A stretch of 64,000 bases of DNA, from the NCBI RefSeq assembly GCF_013823965.1, contig NZ_PNNA01000108.1:22391-86390 (forward strand), in the 5' to 3' direction. Positions 1-9,212 of this stretch are shown piece after piece. The stretch's first letter is position 1. The number at the start of each line of letters is the position of its first letter. Below the pieces are notes generated by a model that saw only the letters and a program-made list of their open reading frames with translations, searched no databases and had not been told where the DNA came from. Both the position numbers and the translations under genes were made by a program. This DNA is from Flavobacterium sp. GTDB lineage: Bacteria > Bacteroidota > Bacteroidia > Flavobacteriales > Flavobacteriaceae.

Positions 1-1
1 A

Positions 2-562
2 AGATTTCCAAACGTAAAAACTATCGAAGCCGATTTGACTTCGGTATTTGAAGATTTCAAAAAAGTAGTTCCCAACAATGTGGACAACCACAAGGTGAAT
101 TTGTCTTTAGCCAATACTCGTGCTCGTTTGCGTATGACCACTTTGTATTATTTTGCCGGAATTCATGCTTTGCTGGTTGCTGGAACAGGCAACAAAGTAG
201 AGGATTTTGGGGTGGGTTTTTATACAAAATATGGTGATGGCGGTGTTGATTTGAGTCCAATTGCCGATTTAATGAAATCAGATGTTTATGCTCTGGGCGA
301 ATTTTTAAAAATTCCAACATCCATTTTAGTGGCTTCTCCAACCGATGGTTTGTTTGGTGATGACAGAACGGACGAAGACCAACTTGGCGCCAGTTATGAC
401 GAATTGGAGTGGGCAATGCTTGAGGATGAAAAAGGAAAAACGGCAGAAAATTTCACTGGAAGAGAAAAAATAGTCTTCGAAATATACAAAAGATTGAATA
501 CTAATAATCAACATAAAATGACTGAAATTCCCGTTTGTTCAATTCCAAAAGTATTAAAGTAG
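2..562 (+). CDS. nadE: NAD+ synthase, C-terminal part (5' end outside window)
   Basis: This is the C-terminal portion of NAD synthetase, which amidates nicotinic acid adenine dinucleotide to NAD+ using ATP. The frame is open to the left edge, so the N-terminal ATP-pyrophosphatase loop lies outside the window. Visible family motifs are the GTGNKVED stretch and the TKYGDGG segment followed by PIADLMKSDVYALG, which form part of the ATP and substrate site of the ammonia-dependent family. The final residues are SIPKVLK. There is no sign of a frameshift; the truncation is only the window edge. A TTG at 35 is inside the protein and is not a start. Confidence 0.9.
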   Translation, partial: RFPNVKTIEADLTSVFEDFKKVVPNNVDNHKVNLSLANTRARLRMTTLYYFAGIHALLVAGTGNKVEDFGVGFYTKYGDGGVDLSPIADLMKSDVYALGEFLKIPTSILVASPTDGLFGDDRTDEDQLGASYDELEWAMLEDEKGKTAENFTGREKIVFEIYKRLNTNNQHKMTEIPVCSIPKVLK

Positions 563-650
563 TATTTTTCTAATTAATTTACTGTCATTTACGGATATTA
601 TTTATTAACTTTACAATATAAATGAGATAAACAATTCTAAATTTAAAATT

Positions 651-1280
651 ATGATAAAAGTTTGTTTAGCCGATAATCACCCTGTTGTACATTTTGGAGT
701 AAAATCTTATTTTAAAGATCACGACGATATTTCGATTGTTGCCAATGTAGGGAATTTTATGATGGTAAGAGATATTCTGCTTACCAAGGAGATTGATGTA
801 TTGATATTAGATCTAGAATTAGAAGGTCTTTCCAGTATTTTTGAAGTTAAAAATATTTTGAAAAATTTTCCAAAAACAAAAATCATCATCTTTAGCGACC
901 TTTCTGAGCAAATTTATGCACCAAATGCCATCAAAGCAGGTGTTGCAGGTTTTATCTCAAAAAAAGAAAAACTAGAAACTTTAGGCCAAGCAATTGTCAA
1001 AGTAAATCAAGGAAAAATAATCATCAATGAAACTGTAAAGAAAAATCTTGCTTTAATTGCGAAACAAAACAAAAGTGAGCGTCTGTACAGAAAACTGTCT
1101 AATCGAGAAGTGGAAGTTTTGCGCTATCTAAGCGATGGCAAGAAAAACAACGAAATTTCGAAAATACTTGGACTTAATGAAAAAACAATAAGTACCTATA
1201 AATTAAGACTGTTGCAAAAATTGAATGTTACCAATTTAGTAGATTTGGTAAACAAAGCTAAAACACTCGAAATAGTTTAG
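651..1280 (+). CDS. NarL/LuxR-type response regulator
   Basis: A 209-residue two-domain response regulator. Residues 1-120 form a receiver domain with acidic D8, a phospho-acceptor aspartate at D54 (LILDLE) and the conserved lysine near K104. Residues 148-205 form a LuxR-type helix-turn-helix (LSNREVEVLRYLSDG followed by NEISKILGLNEKTIS). It is expected to bind DNA when phosphorylated. No kinase gene is adjacent, so it is an orphan. Its stop overlaps the end of convergent dnaG by 4 nt. Target genes cannot be read from the sequence. Confidence 0.88.
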   Translation: MIKVCLADNHPVVHFGVKSYFKDHDDISIVANVGNFMMVRDILLTKEIDVLILDLELEGLSSIFEVKNILKNFPKTKIIIFSDLSEQIYAPNAIKAGVAGFISKKEKLETLGQAIVKVNQGKIIINETVKKNLALIAKQNKSERLYRKLSNREVEVLRYLSDGKKNNEISKILGLNEKTISTYKLRLLQKLNVTNLVDLVNKAKTLEIV

Positions 1281-3253
1281 CTATAACGTGACATTACTCT
1301 TCCTAATTTTTTCGAAAAAGAATTAATCAGTTTGTAGTAATCCATTGCCATAGACATAGGCTCTATATTATCTGAATCAGGTTCAGAGGATATGGAGCCT
1401 TTTATTTCCTCAATAATTCTATCCACTAAATACCATCTCATTGTTAGAATCGTTTCAGCAACATATTGACTTATGGAATCATTCTTTGTCTTTGGAAAAA
1501 TATTCTGGCCTTCCCAATTGTGGAGTACAACCCTTTCGTCCTCCATTAAAATATCCGTCACTTCTTGTGCAAATTCAGGTTGCAAATGCATTAAATATTG
1601 CTCAATGCTGAAATTTTCATTTTGAAGATAATAGTTTATCAAATTATTGAAAATATCCCTGAATAAAGGATTTGCCAACTCTACTTCATCTTCCTGCAAA
1701 CTCAAATAAATTCTTTGAAACACTTTGTATTCCTTCTTTTCGATCACATTTTCAATTTCGCCTTCTCCATTAGTTTTTAAAAGCACGTCTTCAAAAACCT
1801 CAGTTTTGTTTCCATACAACAGAAGGATTTCAATGATTTTTCTTTCCAATCCATAGAGAATATCGATTTTTTGAATCTGGGCTGGCGCTTCATTTTTAAC
1901 AACTTCAAAGACTTTTTGTTCCTGTTTTTGTTTTTTTCCAATATCGGCCACATCTTTTTGTACCAATTGGGCCAAAGTACTAACAAGGACTTGCTCGGAA
2001 ATATCCATAATTCGAGAACACTCCTGAATGTAAATTTCGCGTTGAATTCGATCCGGAATTTTGGAAATACTCACCACCATATCCCGAATCAAATCGGCTT
2101 TTTTAATGGGGTCATTTTTGGCATCATCCATCAACAAAGAAGCTTTGAACTGGATAAAATCTTTTGAATTTTCTTCTAAATACCTGACCAACTCTTCGTA
2201 AGGCGTTTTCTTGGCAAAACTATCGGGATCTTCTCCGTTAGGAAAAGCACAAACTTTCACGTTCATTCCTTCTTCGAGAATCAAGTCGATTCCACGGATC
2301 GAAGCACGCAAACCTGCGGCATCACCATCAAAAAGAACGGTTATATTCTTTGTGAGTCTATTAATTAAACGGATTTGATCAGGCGTCAAGGCTGTTCCAG
2401 AAGAAGCCACCACATTTTCTATTCCGGCTTGATTGAACTGGATAACATCTGTGTAACCTTCGACTAAATAACAATTATTTTGTTTGGCAATGGCTTGCTT
2501 GGATTGAAAAATTCCATACAAAACTTTGCTCTTGTGGTAAATATCACTTTCGGGCGAATTGAGGTATTTTGCCGCTTTTTTATCATTGCCCAAAATTCTT
2601 CCACCAAAACCCAAAACCCTTCCAGACATGCTTTGTATGGGAAACATCACGCGCCCTTTGAAACGGTCAAAAGGCCTGTCCTCTTTTGGAATTGTCAAAC
2701 CCGTGCTTTCCAGAAACTCTAATTTATAGCCTTTCCCTAATGCCTCTTTGGTAAAAGCATCCCAAGTTTCAGGAGAATATCCAAGGGAGAATTTTTTTAT
2801 CGTTTCGCCGGTAAAACCTCTTTCCTTGAAATAAGAAAGACCTATGGCTTTGCCTTCTTCTGAATGTAAAAGCGTGTTGTGAAAATAATCTTTGGCAAAT
2901 TCCGAAACCAAGTACATGCTTTCCCGAACATCGGTATTGGCTTTTTCTTCTTCGGTCTGCTCGGTTTCTTCAATTTCGATATTGTATTTTTTGGCCAAAA
3001 ATCGAATGGCTTCCGGATAGGTAAAATGCGAATGTTCCATCAAGAAAGCCACGGCGTTTCCGCCTTTTCCTGAACTAAAATCTTTCCAAATCCCTTTAGA
3101 CGGCGAAACCATAAACGACGGTGAACGCTCATCCGAGAACGGACTCAATCCTTTGAAGTTGCTTCCGGCGCGTTTTAATTGCACAAAATCGCCAATAACC
3201 TCCTCTACTCGAGCAGTTTCGAAAACGGTGTCTATGGTAGCTTTTGAAATCAA
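1277..3253 (-). CDS. dnaG: DNA primase DnaG without zinc-binding residues
   Basis: A 658-residue replicative primase that makes RNA primers at the fork. Domains: N-terminal CHC2-type fold (about 1-100), a catalytic core with the TOPRIM motifs VEGYTDV and LFDGDAAG (about 255-345), and a C-terminal helicase-interaction region. The CHC2 fold is recognisable, but the four zinc ligands of E. coli DnaG (C40, H43, C61, C64) correspond here to S37, S40, D58 and S61. The start is a TTG at 3253: an in-frame TAA lies directly upstream, and the N-terminus beginning ISKATID fits the family. A -7 box lies 18 nt upstream. Convergent with the response regulator. Confidence 0.93.
   Translation of the reverse strand: MISKATIDTVFETARVEEVIGDFVQLKRAGSNFKGLSPFSDERSPSFMVSPSKGIWKDFSSGKGGNAVAFLMEHSHFTYPEAIRFLAKKYNIEIEETEQTEEEKANTDVRESMYLVSEFAKDYFHNTLLHSEEGKAIGLSYFKERGFTGETIKKFSLGYSPETWDAFTKEALGKGYKLEFLESTGLTIPKEDRPFDRFKGRVMFPIQSMSGRVLGFGGRILGNDKKAAKYLNSPESDIYHKSKVLYGIFQSKQAIAKQNNCYLVEGYTDVIQFNQAGIENVVASSGTALTPDQIRLINRLTKNITVLFDGDAAGLRASIRGIDLILEEGMNVKVCAFPNGEDPDSFAKKTPYEELVRYLEENSKDFIQFKASLLMDDAKNDPIKKADLIRDMVVSISKIPDRIQREIYIQECSRIMDISEQVLVSTLAQLVQKDVADIGKKQKQEQKVFEVVKNEAPAQIQKIDILYGLERKIIEILLLYGNKTEVFEDVLLKTNGEGEIENVIEKKEYKVFQRIYLSLQEDEVELANPLFRDIFNNLINYYLQNENFSIEQYLMHLQPEFAQEVTDILMEDERVVLHNWEGQNIFPKTKNDSISQYVAETILTMRWYLVDRIIEEIKGSISSEPDSDNIEPMSMAMDYYKLINSFSKKLGRVMSRYS
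3071..3145 (-). other. Degenerate zinc-ribbon segment of DnaG
   Basis: Codons 37-61 of dnaG. Alignment by eye on the PF..E(K/R)(T/S)PSF and G.GGNA motifs places Ser, Ser, Asp and Ser at the four positions that are Cys, His, Cys and Cys in E. coli primase. The surrounding fold residues are kept, so this looks like replacement of the metal site and not domain loss. I believe this is shared by other Flavobacteriia primases, from memory. Confidence 0.75.
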
Positions 3254-3271
3254 TTATTCTTTTTTGAAAGC

Positions 3272-3279
3272 CAAAGTTA
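3272..3279 (-). promoter_or_regulatory. -7 promoter box for dnaG
   Basis: On the minus strand this reads TAACTTTG, matching TAnnTTTG, 18 nt upstream of the TTG start. No convincing -33 TTG is seen. Confidence 0.5.
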
Positions 3280-3415
3280 CAAAGTTTAATTTGACTAAAT
3301 TATGTATTGGAAAAAATAAAAAACTTAACTTTAATTAAATCTTATATTGAACAAATATGGATATAAAAAAACAATAATTCTAGTTTGAGAAACATTGTTC
3401 AATAAAATTATTATT

Positions 3416-3446
3416 TTGATTTTATACCAAATGTTTAATAGCTTTG
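3416..3446 (+). promoter_or_regulatory. Bacteroidota-type promoter for the six-PAS kinase
   Basis: A TTG at 3416-3418, a 20-bp spacer and TAGCTTTG at 3439-3446 match the TTG-N17-23-TAnnTTTG consensus. The kinase ATG is about 124 nt downstream, giving a long leader. Confidence 0.6.
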
Positions 3447-3569
3447 CATCCCCCAAAGTATTAATTTATAACAAAATAAACACTAACTTGCATTATTAAT
3501 TCCCAAATTACAATAATCAGTTTATTGCCCCTAAAATGATTATTCAAACTAAACCTACTGTAATATAAA

Positions 3570-6500
3570 ATGGATCCAGAAGTTTATAAATTGACTGATA
3601 GAATAAATTTTCAGCAAGAATTTGACGATACCTTATCAATTATCTCAGAAATTTGTCAGGTGCCTTATGTTTTCATAACACACCTTGATAATAAAAACCA
3701 AATAACCATAGCAAAAAAAGGATTTGATTCATCAACTATCCCAGAAAACATACTGTTGTACAACAAGGATGTTTTTGAAAAAAATACATTTATCACGGTT
3801 TCCAATGACTCAAAAAATCTAGAACCACAATCCAAAAAAACAAATACTTCTGATTTTAATTTTGATTTTTTTGCTGGATTACCCATATGCAATGATGAGA
3901 ATTTAGTTGTGGGAACTATTTGTGTCCTGGACTTGAACCCTAAAGTGCTTTCTATCGTTCAGCTAAAAACGCTAGAATATTTTGCCCTACAAATTAAATC
4001 CAAGCTAAAATTATTACAGCAAAACAAGGAATTATCCAATAAAATAAAAGATAAAGAAGCCCAATTTCAACTATTTATAGACAACTCAAAGGAAATCTAT
4101 TATGAAATTGATCAATATGGGACTATTATTTATGCGTCTGAAAATTGGAAGACTTTTCTTGGTTATGAAACTAGCGAAGCCATAGGCAAAAACAACGCTT
4201 CGTTATTGCATCCTGAAGATTTAGAAATGGTTGTTGCATTTTTGAGAAATAAAATTCAAGCAGGAGATGACAAAAGCGAAATAATCTATCGAGTTTTGCA
4301 CAAAGACGGCCATTATGTATGGCATTCTACTAGTTTAAAATTATCGGTAAAAGAGAATGAAATTATTTATGTTGGAAATTGTAGAGACGTTACAGAGCAC
4401 ATCGAAACACAACAAACCATATTGCGTCAAAAAGAATTTTATGAAAAAATACTAGACAAAATCCCAACTGATATTGCGGTATTTGACAGCAATCACAATT
4501 ATCTGTATTTAAATCCATTTGCAATTAAGAATGACGAGCTTCGCAATTTTATAATTGGGAAAAATGATTTTGAGTATGCAATACATACTGGAAGAAATAC
4601 CAAAAATGCAAGAAAAAGAAGAATACGATTTCTAGAGGCTGCTTCATCCAAAAACTTAATCGCATGGGATGAAAAATACATAGGTTCAAATGGAGAATCT
4701 ACTTACCATACGCGAAAGTTTAATCCAGTTTTTGACAAACATGGAAATCTGGACATTATGGTAGGCTTTGGCGTGGATATTACCGAAATAAAAATTGCCC
4801 AAGAGGAAATCCTTAAAAGCAAACAACTTCTCAATAGCATTCTTGAAAACGTGGCTGTTGGAATAATTGTACAAGGTCCGCAATCCGAATTTTTAGAATA
4901 CAATAAAGCTGCTTGTGAAATGCTGGGGCTTACTGAGGACCAAATGTTGGGAAAATCCTCATTTGATGAGCACTGGCAAGTCATTCACCTTGATGGAAGG
5001 GAATTCCTGGCCGAAGAACATCCAGTACCAATGGCAATCAAACAACTGAAACCAATAAAAAACATCATCATGGGTGTTTTTCGCCCCATGACAAATGACA
5101 GGGTTTGGTTATTGGTCGATGCAATTCCAGTTTTTAATGATTTAGGAGAACTGCTATATGTAGTATGCTCTTTTAATAATATCACGGAACTCAAGAAAAC
5201 CGAAGATAAATTAAAATTAAGTAACGAGCGCTTTACTTATTCCAGCGAAGCAACATCAGACGCTATTTGGGATTGGAATCTAATGACAGATGAAATTGTA
5301 GTTGGCGCCAGTTACACGGCGCTTTTTGGACACTCCTTCAAAGACAACACCATAACATCTCGTGAGTGTGAAGCCTTTGTGCATCCTGATGACAAGGACA
5401 TTTATCTTAAACATTACGAAGCAGTAATCAATAGCGAAAACAATAGATGGTCTGCTGAATATCGATATCTAAAATCAGATGGAAGTTATGCTTATGTAAA
5501 TGACAAGGCTGTAATCATTCGAGATGCACAAGGTAAAGCCATTCGAATGATTGGAGCAATGCAAGATGTTTCGATAGGAAAGAAATTAAAACTCGAATTA
5601 CAACAAAGCGAAGAAAAATTTAAAGGAGCTTTTGAGCACTCTCCGGTGGGAATGTCGATAGTTGACATTAACGGAAATTATATAGAGGTCAATGACAGGC
5701 TTTGCGAAATGCTGGGTTATTCGAATCAAGAAATGAAATTATTAACATTCCAAGAACTTACTTATCATAAAGATTTAAAAGTAGATCTAGACTTTAAAGC
5801 AGATTTAGACTCGGGAAAAATATCAAATTTTGGTTTTGAAAAAAGGTTTGTTCACAAAAACAAATCAATTGTATGGGCACACATTTCGGTTTCTTTGGTA
5901 AAAAACAGTAAAAACGAGATTTATTATGTTGTTCAAATTATAGACATTTCCGAGAGAAAAAAAATCGAACTACAAAACAAAATATTAATCGAAGAAAACA
6001 ATAAAAACAAAGCCATTCTACTCAATGAAGCTAAAAATATGTATCGATTTTTGGCAGAAAACACTATCGATTTAATATGTTTACATGATTTGAACACAAC
6101 TTTTCAATACGTTTCCCCATCAGCAATTAACATGCTGGGATACAAACCTGAAGAAATGATAGGAAAATCTCCTTTGGATTATGCCCATCCTGATGATGTG
6201 GAATATCTTTTAGAGAGTTTTAACGATTTTGTCGCTGAAAAAGTGGATGACTGCACGACTGCCAGATTCAAGAACAAAGACGGAAAATACATTTGGCTTG
6301 AAACAAGAGCAAATATTGTTGAAAAAAATGGCGTAAAAAGCGGATTCCAATCTAGTAGTAGAGACATAACAACCAGAAAAGAAGAAGAGGAAGCCACTGA
6401 AAAAGCATTGGCAAAAGAACGTGAACTAAACGAACTACGAACCAATTTAGTCTCTACCATTTCCCATGAATTCAGGACCCCAATGACCACCATCCGGACA

Positions 6501-7121
6501 AGTGCCGAATTGATATCCATGTACATGGATGGGCAGAATTTTGAAAAAGCACAACGTGTAGACAAACAATTAAATACCATCACTGGAGAGATTGACAGAA
6601 TAATCGAATTAATGAATTCCGTTTTAACTATTTCAAAAAATGATGCGGGCAAAACTAATTTTCACCCAATCAAATTTGATTTAAGGCAACTCTGCCTTGA
6701 CGTAATTGAAACTAGTTATGACAATGAAAAAAACGGAAGCAGAGTACAAACATTTTTTGAAGGCAAAGACTTTATGGTTTTTGCCGACAAAAACTTAATG
6801 GAATACTCCCTTTTTAATTTGTTGAACAATGCTTTCAAATATTCGGAAGGTTCTGGTGACATAAAGCTAAATCTTTCTTCAATCTCGTCAAAAATTATTC
6901 TTGAAATTATAGATTTTGGAATAGGCATTCCAGAAGAAGATCAACACAAACTATTTAACACGTTCTTTAGGGCAAGCAATACCAATGGAATTCAAGGAAC
7001 TGGACTCGGTCTGTATATTGTCAAAACATTTACCGAAAAAAATTCTGGAAATATCCAATTGGAAAGTCATTTAGGAAAAGGAACAAAAGTAACTTTGCAA
7101 TTCCCTTTGCAAAAACCATAA
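3570..7121 (+). CDS. Cytosolic sensor histidine kinase with GAF and six PAS domains
   Basis: A 1183-residue sensor kinase with no signal peptide or membrane segment, so it should sense internal or diffusible cues. Order: GAF-like (about 15-150), six PAS/PAC units (about 165-285, 287-410, 412-545, 547-675, 677-805, 822-948), HisKA with the phospho-acceptor H966 in SHEFRTP, and a HATPase domain with the N box NLLNNAFKYS, G1 DFGIGIP and G2 GTGLGLYIV. Several PAS units end in the usual DIT/DIS motif. The gene for a single-domain receiver starts 6 nt after the stop, so the two are presumably cotranscribed and form a pair. The ligand or cofactor of each PAS domain cannot be told from sequence. Confidence 0.93.
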   Translation: MDPEVYKLTDRINFQQEFDDTLSIISEICQVPYVFITHLDNKNQITIAKKGFDSSTIPENILLYNKDVFEKNTFITVSNDSKNLEPQSKKTNTSDFNFDFFAGLPICNDENLVVGTICVLDLNPKVLSIVQLKTLEYFALQIKSKLKLLQQNKELSNKIKDKEAQFQLFIDNSKEIYYEIDQYGTIIYASENWKTFLGYETSEAIGKNNASLLHPEDLEMVVAFLRNKIQAGDDKSEIIYRVLHKDGHYVWHSTSLKLSVKENEIIYVGNCRDVTEHIETQQTILRQKEFYEKILDKIPTDIAVFDSNHNYLYLNPFAIKNDELRNFIIGKNDFEYAIHTGRNTKNARKRRIRFLEAASSKNLIAWDEKYIGSNGESTYHTRKFNPVFDKHGNLDIMVGFGVDITEIKIAQEEILKSKQLLNSILENVAVGIIVQGPQSEFLEYNKAACEMLGLTEDQMLGKSSFDEHWQVIHLDGREFLAEEHPVPMAIKQLKPIKNIIMGVFRPMTNDRVWLLVDAIPVFNDLGELLYVVCSFNNITELKKTEDKLKLSNERFTYSSEATSDAIWDWNLMTDEIVVGASYTALFGHSFKDNTITSRECEAFVHPDDKDIYLKHYEAVINSENNRWSAEYRYLKSDGSYAYVNDKAVIIRDAQGKAIRMIGAMQDVSIGKKLKLELQQSEEKFKGAFEHSPVGMSIVDINGNYIEVNDRLCEMLGYSNQEMKLLTFQELTYHKDLKVDLDFKADLDSGKISNFGFEKRFVHKNKSIVWAHISVSLVKNSKNEIYYVVQIIDISERKKIELQNKILIEENNKNKAILLNEAKNMYRFLAENTIDLICLHDLNTTFQYVSPSAINMLGYKPEEMIGKSPLDYAHPDDVEYLLESFNDFVAEKVDDCTTARFKNKDGKYIWLETRANIVEKNGVKSGFQSSSRDITTRKEEEEATEKALAKERELNELRTNLVSTISHEFRTPMTTIRTSAELISMYMDGQNFEKAQRVDKQLNTITGEIDRIIELMNSVLTISKNDAGKTNFHPIKFDLRQLCLDVIETSYDNEKNGSRVQTFFEGKDFMVFADKNLMEYSLFNLLNNAFKYSEGSGDIKLNLSSISSKIILEIIDFGIGIPEEDQHKLFNTFFRASNTNGIQGTGLGLYIVKTFTEKNSGNIQLESHLGKGTKVTLQFPLQKP

Positions 7122-7127
7122 AAAAAT

Positions 7128-7493
7128 ATGACCAAGATACTCATTATTGAAGATGAAATAAAATTAAGAGAAACTGTCAGTGAATTGTTGTCATTGTCAG
7201 GATATGAAGTGTATGAAGCCAATGACGGATTAGAAGGTTTAGAAAAAGTAAACCAAACTAATCCAGATCTTATCATATGCGATGTAATGATGACAAAATT
7301 AGACGGTTACGGCTTTATGGAACAACTAAAAAAAACAAAATATTCTGATATTCCCGTGCTATTTCTCACGGCAAAAACAGAAGTATCAGATCTAGAAAGA
7401 GGAATTGCTTTGGGTGCAAAAGCTTATGTTTTAAAGCCTTTTTCTTTTCAAGAACTAAAACTAATCATAGAACATCATTTGCAATATAAATAA
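7128..7493 (+). CDS. Single-domain response regulator (CheY-like)
   Basis: A 121-residue stand-alone receiver: acidic pair E8/D9, phospho-acceptor D52 in IICDVMM, switch threonine T81 and lysine K103 in LKPF. There is no output domain, so it must act by protein contact or as an intermediate in a phosphorelay. It follows the six-PAS kinase by 6 nt and is very likely its partner. Confidence 0.9.
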   Translation: MTKILIIEDEIKLRETVSELLSLSGYEVYEANDGLEGLEKVNQTNPDLIICDVMMTKLDGYGFMEQLKKTKYSDIPVLFLTAKTEVSDLERGIALGAKAYVLKPFSFQELKLIIEHHLQYK

Positions 7494-7534
7494 TTCTCTT
7501 GAAAAAACTCATTCAAAATGAGCATCGGTTTGCA

Positions 7535-8008
7535 CTAGGAAGAATGCTTAAATTTTACAAAATCTAAATCATTTTGATTCTTTTTTTTCACATATTGAGT
7601 TTTAAAAATCGAAACAAAATGTTCTGCATGTGGACTTTCTTTTTTGGATATTTTTAATTCTCTGAAGCCAAAACGATTCATGTTGATAAACAATACGTAT
7701 TTATGATCTCTTACAGAAAGTGACAAAACACTAGATATTATGGCCGTTACAAACAATAAAATATTGTAGAAAAAATTTTTGTGTATAAAATCAGATAAAT
7801 AAGAATAGGTTAATATTGTCACAAATAAAAGAACAATGTTTATTGTGAAATTTCTTTTTTTGGAAAACCGCACATTTGAAATTTCATCAATACGAAAAAC
7901 TTTAATTTCTTCTTTAATCTTAATTACTAAATGGGACTCATACAGTTTGAAAAAAGGATTTTTTAATAAACTGTCATCTAGGGTTCCTGAACCTAAAACT
8001 GCACTCAT
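7535..8008 (-). CDS. Hypothetical protein with two membrane segments
   Basis: A 157-residue protein I do not recognise. Residues 1-50 are soluble and charged (ending near FRIDEISNVRFSKKRN), two hydrophobic helices follow at about 53-70 and 78-98, and the C-terminal 55 residues are basic (ending KKKNQNDLDFVKFKHSS). The layout of short beta-rich stretches flanking a helical hairpin recalls bacterial PH-like membrane proteins, but this is weak. It is convergent with the CheY-like gene and sits inside the signalling island. Confidence 0.6.
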   Translation of the reverse strand: MSAVLGSGTLDDSLLKNPFFKLYESHLVIKIKEEIKVFRIDEISNVRFSKKRNFTINIVLLFVTILTYSYLSDFIHKNFFYNILLFVTAIISSVLSLSVRDHKYVLFINMNRFGFRELKISKKESPHAEHFVSIFKTQYVKKKNQNDLDFVKFKHSS

Positions 8009-8323
8009 ATTTGGACTGATTGTAAAGGAGATTATTATTGTGAAAAACGTGAATTTTGTTCTTGCCTAAAACAGCCTTATTAATCCTAAATCCTTTTTGC
8101 CCCCAAAAACAATTTTAACAGGCTGCTTTATTACGGCAAGACATTCAACATCTAGGCGCTAAAGTATAATGCTATTTTGAAAAAAACTTTATTTTAACGA
8201 ATACCTTAAAAAAAAATACTTATGAGTTAATTTTACATCACAAACCCCTCATTATTAGATTAAAGAAGATTCATTTTGAATTAAACCTGATTTACGACCA
8301 AAGCGATTTATCGCGTATTGACT
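8009..8323. other. 315-bp intergenic region
   Basis: It lies between the upstream side of the 157-residue membrane protein gene and the end of the REC-AraC gene, both on the minus strand. No frame of convincing length, RNA gene or strong hairpin is seen. The only symmetry noted is CAGCC near 8072 with GGCTG near 8120, too far apart and too short to call. Confidence 0.5.
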
Positions 8324-9100
8324 TTACAAAGATTTAAAATAATCTCGAGTGGTAAGCCCCACATAAGACTTGAAACTTGTTGAAAAATAAGAAAATGAAT
8401 TAAACCCTGTTTCATCCACTAAAAATTGAATATTCCTCTCCCCTAAATCAATAAGTTTGATTGCATAATCTAATTTAAACTCTCTTACATATTGTGAAAT
8501 ATTTTTATTAGTGAGTTTTCTAATTCGTTTATCTAATGTTGACCTACTGATAAAAAGATGAGTTGACAATTCTTCAACACCAATTTTTGATTTTAAATTT
8601 TTTAAAATGTAATCATTTATCGATGATAAAAAATCCTTTTCAGATAATTTTATGGTCACTTTAGAAAATGGGTCCGGTTTGTATTTTTTTTCTATATTGT
8701 TTCTCAGGACCAATAAATTCTTGATTTTCAAAATCAGTTCCTTGGATTTAAAAGGCTTCATGATATAGTCATTAACTCCTTTTTCAAGTTGTCTATACTT
8801 GACTCCGTCATCCATATTTGCAGTAATCATGATAAACGGGATTGTGTTAAATTTGTTGTTTTTTCTAATATTGACAAATAACTCCTCGCCATCCATAAAA
8901 GGCATCATCAAATCACTAATTATGATATCTGGTGTGTTTTTTTGCAAATACTCTAGCGCATTTAGCCCGTTGACTGACCACTGCACCTTGAAATCGCTTA
9001 ACTGTAAAACCTCTGAAATAGAACTTCCTAAGGCTAAATCGTCTTCAATTAATAGTATTTCACTTTTCTTAACTCTCATTGTACGAATGTAGGTATCCAT
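8324..9100 (-). CDS. Response regulator with AraC-type DNA-binding domain
   Basis: A 258-residue transcription factor. The receiver domain (about 12-130) has D63 as phospho-acceptor (IISDLMM) and K115 in MKPF. An AraC/XylS double helix-turn-helix occupies about 155-258 (VEELSTHLFISRSTLDKRI and a final FNSFSYFSTSFKSYVG). The first ATG is used here, but M8 is an alternative start. It is transcribed divergently from the GAF-PAS kinase at 9213, 112 bp away, so that kinase is the likely donor. The C-terminal half resembles the output module of Bacteroidota hybrid sensors, here as a separate protein. Confidence 0.9.
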   Translation of the reverse strand: MDTYIRTMRVKKSEILLIEDDLALGSSISEVLQLSDFKVQWSVNGLNALEYLQKNTPDIIISDLMMPFMDGEELFVNIRKNNKFNTIPFIMITANMDDGVKYRQLEKGVNDYIMKPFKSKELILKIKNLLVLRNNIEKKYKPDPFSKVTIKLSEKDFLSSINDYILKNLKSKIGVEELSTHLFISRSTLDKRIRKLTNKNISQYVREFKLDYAIKLIDLGERNIQFLVDETGFNSFSYFSTSFKSYVGLTTRDYFKSL

Positions 9101-9167
9101 ATTTTAAGTTATAACTTTTTATTTTTAAATTATAAGTAATTACTCGCTCTACTTATTTATATCAAAA

Positions 9168-9175
9168 TATATTTG
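9168..9175 (+). promoter_or_regulatory. -7 promoter box for the GAF-PAS kinase
   Basis: TATATTTG matches TAnnTTTG and lies 37 nt before the ATG at 9213. No TTG at the usual -33 distance is evident, so activator dependence is possible. Confidence 0.4.
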
Positions 9176-9212
9176 TAACTGCGTAATTACCTCATAAAGT
9201 TACAAAATTATT

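Larger units (their letters stand above)
3254..3569. other. 316-bp divergent intergenic region between dnaG and the six-PAS kinase
   Basis: No coding potential is apparent. It carries a -7 box for dnaG on the minus strand (3272-3279) and a good promoter for the kinase on the plus strand (3416-3446). The remaining 120 bp before the kinase ATG is an AT-rich untranslated leader with no obvious hairpin. Confidence 0.6.

Noticed and set aside
2..562. nadE might be a pseudogene because it lacks its N-terminus
   Set aside because: The frame is open to the first base of the window; the missing part is simply outside.
6179..6652. Minus-strand open frame of about 157 codons inside the six-PAS kinase
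   Set aside because: It lies opposite the PAS6 and HisKA coding region and is Ser-rich, as expected from the complement.
8072..8125. CAGCC...GGCTG symmetry in the gap before the REC-AraC gene
   Set aside because: Arms are only five bases, about 50 bp apart, with no T run; not distinguishable from chance.
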